Shown here piece by piece: positions 5,299-6,566 of a stretch of 6,566 nucleotides of DNA. The DNA is from Flavobacteriales bacterium. Lineage in GTDB: Bacteria > Bacteroidota > Bacteroidia > Flavobacteriales > UA16. Positions within the stretch are counted from its first letter, which is position 1. Every line of letters starts with the position of its first letter. The position numbers were made by a program, and so were the translations under genes. The stretch spans positions 1-6,566 of the forward strand of contig JAURKF010000240.1 in the NCBI GenBank assembly GCA_030831885.1, given 5' to 3'. The notes under the pieces are model-generated. The model did no database searches and was not told the origin of the DNA. It was given only the letters and a program-made list of their open reading frames with translations.

Positions 5299-6566
5299 AT
5301 GAATCGCATTTTATTATCACTCCTGCTGGTTGTTGCGTCGTATGTGGCCTCAGCTCAAATCGACACCCTTTTCTGGTTTGTAGCTCCCGAGGCTACTTCG
5401 GGGCATGGCGATGCTCCCGTTACATTTCGCATGGCGGCATTCAATAGTCCTGCTCAGGTAATTATCGATCAGCCGGCCAATCCGATGTTCATGCCGTTGG
5501 TTACGAATATTGCCGCCAACTCTGCTGTATCGGTTGATGTAACTGCATACCTCAATCAGCTCGAGAATCAACCGGCCGATCAAGTATTGAATAAGGGCGT
5601 GCGCATTCGATCCAATGCATTTATCACAGCCTACTATGAAATTATTACATCATGCCAGTGCAATCCGGAGATTTTTGCTCTAAAGGGCAAGAATGCGTTG
5701 GGTACCGAATTTTACACTCCTTTTCAAACTGCGTGGAGCAATGGGAATTATTTTCCTGTGCCCTATGCCGCCGCCGACATTGTGGCAACAGAAGACAATA
5801 CTATTGTCACTATCACACCCACGACCCAGGTAATAGGTCATGCCGCGGGTGTTCCCTACCAGATAACGCTCAATAAAGGGCAGACTTATTCGATGGCTGC
5901 CCAATACACGACCGGTGCTGACCATCCTGCCGGTTCTTATATCACTTCCAACAACCCCATTGCTGTTACGGTTAAAGATGATTCTGTGGGAAATGGTAGT
6001 TGCTACGACATCATGGGAGACCAGGTCATTCCTACGAGTTTGATAGGAACGGATTATATCGTTATGAAAGGCTTCTTGGCAGACTGGGCGGAGGAAGCTA
6101 TTTATGTGCTGGCAACAGAGGACAATACGGAGATATTTATAGATGGATCTGCGACACCTGCGGCCACCATCAATACGGGGCAGCAGTGGTCCTATTTAAT
6201 CACGAATGTTTCTACCTATGTCTCTACTTCACAGCCTGCCTATGTGCTCCACGCGACCGGGGAAGGGTGCGAGCTGGCAGAGGCTGTGCTTCCGCCCATT
6301 GAGTGCACGGGTTCGCGCAAAGTGTATTTTGTGCGAAGCGTGGATGGTGCCTTCGGTGTAAACATCATGACACGCACTGAGAATATCGGCAACTTCACTC
6401 TCAACGGAAATGCAACGCTGATTCCGGCTGCGTCGTTTAATCCTGTGGTAGGAACATCAGGCGAATGGATGAGTACGCAAATTTTATTCAGCACCACCAA
6501 TATTCCATCCGAGCAGTTTACGGTGGTCGAAAATTCATCCGGACTTTTTCACCTCGGCACCATTAA
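5299..6566 (+). CDS. Secreted IgGFc-binding-domain protein, N-terminal part (C-terminus beyond window)
   Basis: Open for 422 codons from ATG at 5299 to the right edge, so it is partial. Residues 1-19 form a clear signal peptide (MNRILLSLLLVVASYVASA) with cleavage expected before Q20. The body resembles the IgGFc-binding N-terminal domain (PF17517 type) found in many Bacteroidota surface proteins: FYTPFQTAW (138-146), ATEDNTIVTITPT (163-175), LNKGQTYSM (191-199), ITSNNPIAVTVKDDS (215-229), then the family hallmark GDQVIPTSLIGTDYIVMKGF (240-259). A second ATEDNTEIFIDG (272-283) and a third related unit (MTRTENIGNFTLNG, 357-370) show internal repetition. Likely exported, possibly via type IX secretion or as an adhesin; the C-terminal sorting region is outside. 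ATG 5299 is chosen for the compact signal peptide and AT-rich upstream; in-frame ATGs at 5278, 5269 and 5194 are possible, 5278 giving a more basic N-region. Function is not known; the name is a domain label. Confidence 0.85.
   Translation, partial: MNRILLSLLLVVASYVASAQIDTLFWFVAPEATSGHGDAPVTFRMAAFNSPAQVIIDQPANPMFMPLVTNIAANSAVSVDVTAYLNQLENQPADQVLNKGVRIRSNAFITAYYEIITSCQCNPEIFALKGKNALGTEFYTPFQTAWSNGNYFPVPYAAADIVATEDNTIVTITPTTQVIGHAAGVPYQITLNKGQTYSMAAQYTTGADHPAGSYITSNNPIAVTVKDDSVGNGSCYDIMGDQVIPTSLIGTDYIVMKGFLADWAEEAIYVLATEDNTEIFIDGSATPAATINTGQQWSYLITNVSTYVSTSQPAYVLHATGEGCELAEAVLPPIECTGSRKVYFVRSVDGAFGVNIMTRTENIGNFTLNGNATLIPAASFNPVVGTSGEWMSTQILFSTTNIPSEQFTVVENSSGLFHLGTI

Overview
The window looks like chromosomal DNA from a member of the Bacteroidota, probably Flavobacteriia-like. 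The reasons are two large secreted proteins of types common in that phylum (an Asp-rich beta-propeller-like repeat protein and an IgGFc-binding-domain protein), promoter boxes of the TAnnTTTG kind, few purine-rich Shine-Dalgarno sequences, and ParA/ParB of the chromosomal Soj/Spo0J type. No rRNA, tRNA, insertion sequence or CRISPR array was seen.

Layout, left to right. Positions 1-1513 (minus) hold the N-terminal 504 codons of a secreted repeat protein that runs off the left edge. One base away, 1515-1934 (minus), is a small SRPBCC/AHSA1-type protein, preceded by a plausible promoter. Positions 2029-2684 (minus) carry a complete type II toxin-antitoxin pair, higB then higA, with a TAnnTTTG box and a palindrome immediately upstream that could be the antitoxin's operator. 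A stretch of about 500 bases without a convincing gene (2721-3225) contains a perfect 13-bp inverted repeat and the rho-independent terminator of the next operon. Positions 3226-4966 (minus) are parA and parB, overlapping by 8 bases. A 332-base divergent intergenic region (4967-5298) carries four copies of the octamer GTTTCACG. The right end, 5299-6566 (plus), is a secreted IgGFc-binding-domain protein that runs off the edge.

The most interesting signal is DNA-level. GTTTCACG, which equals half of the canonical bacterial parS site (TGTTTCACGTGAAACA), occurs four times within 75 bases upstream of parA, as one split inverted pair and one tandem direct pair, but never as an intact parS. The related 8-mer TTTCACGG/CCGTGAAA occurs five times in the window, all noncoding: three copies upstream of parA and two in the inverted repeat beyond the parB terminator. 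The parAB operon is therefore bracketed by parS-half-like elements, which could be an unconventional ParB binding or autoregulatory arrangement. ParA and ParB should act together in chromosome-origin segregation, HigB and HigA as an mRNA-cleaving toxin and its repressor-antitoxin, and the two edge genes encode exported proteins whose likely C-terminal sorting domains lie outside the window.
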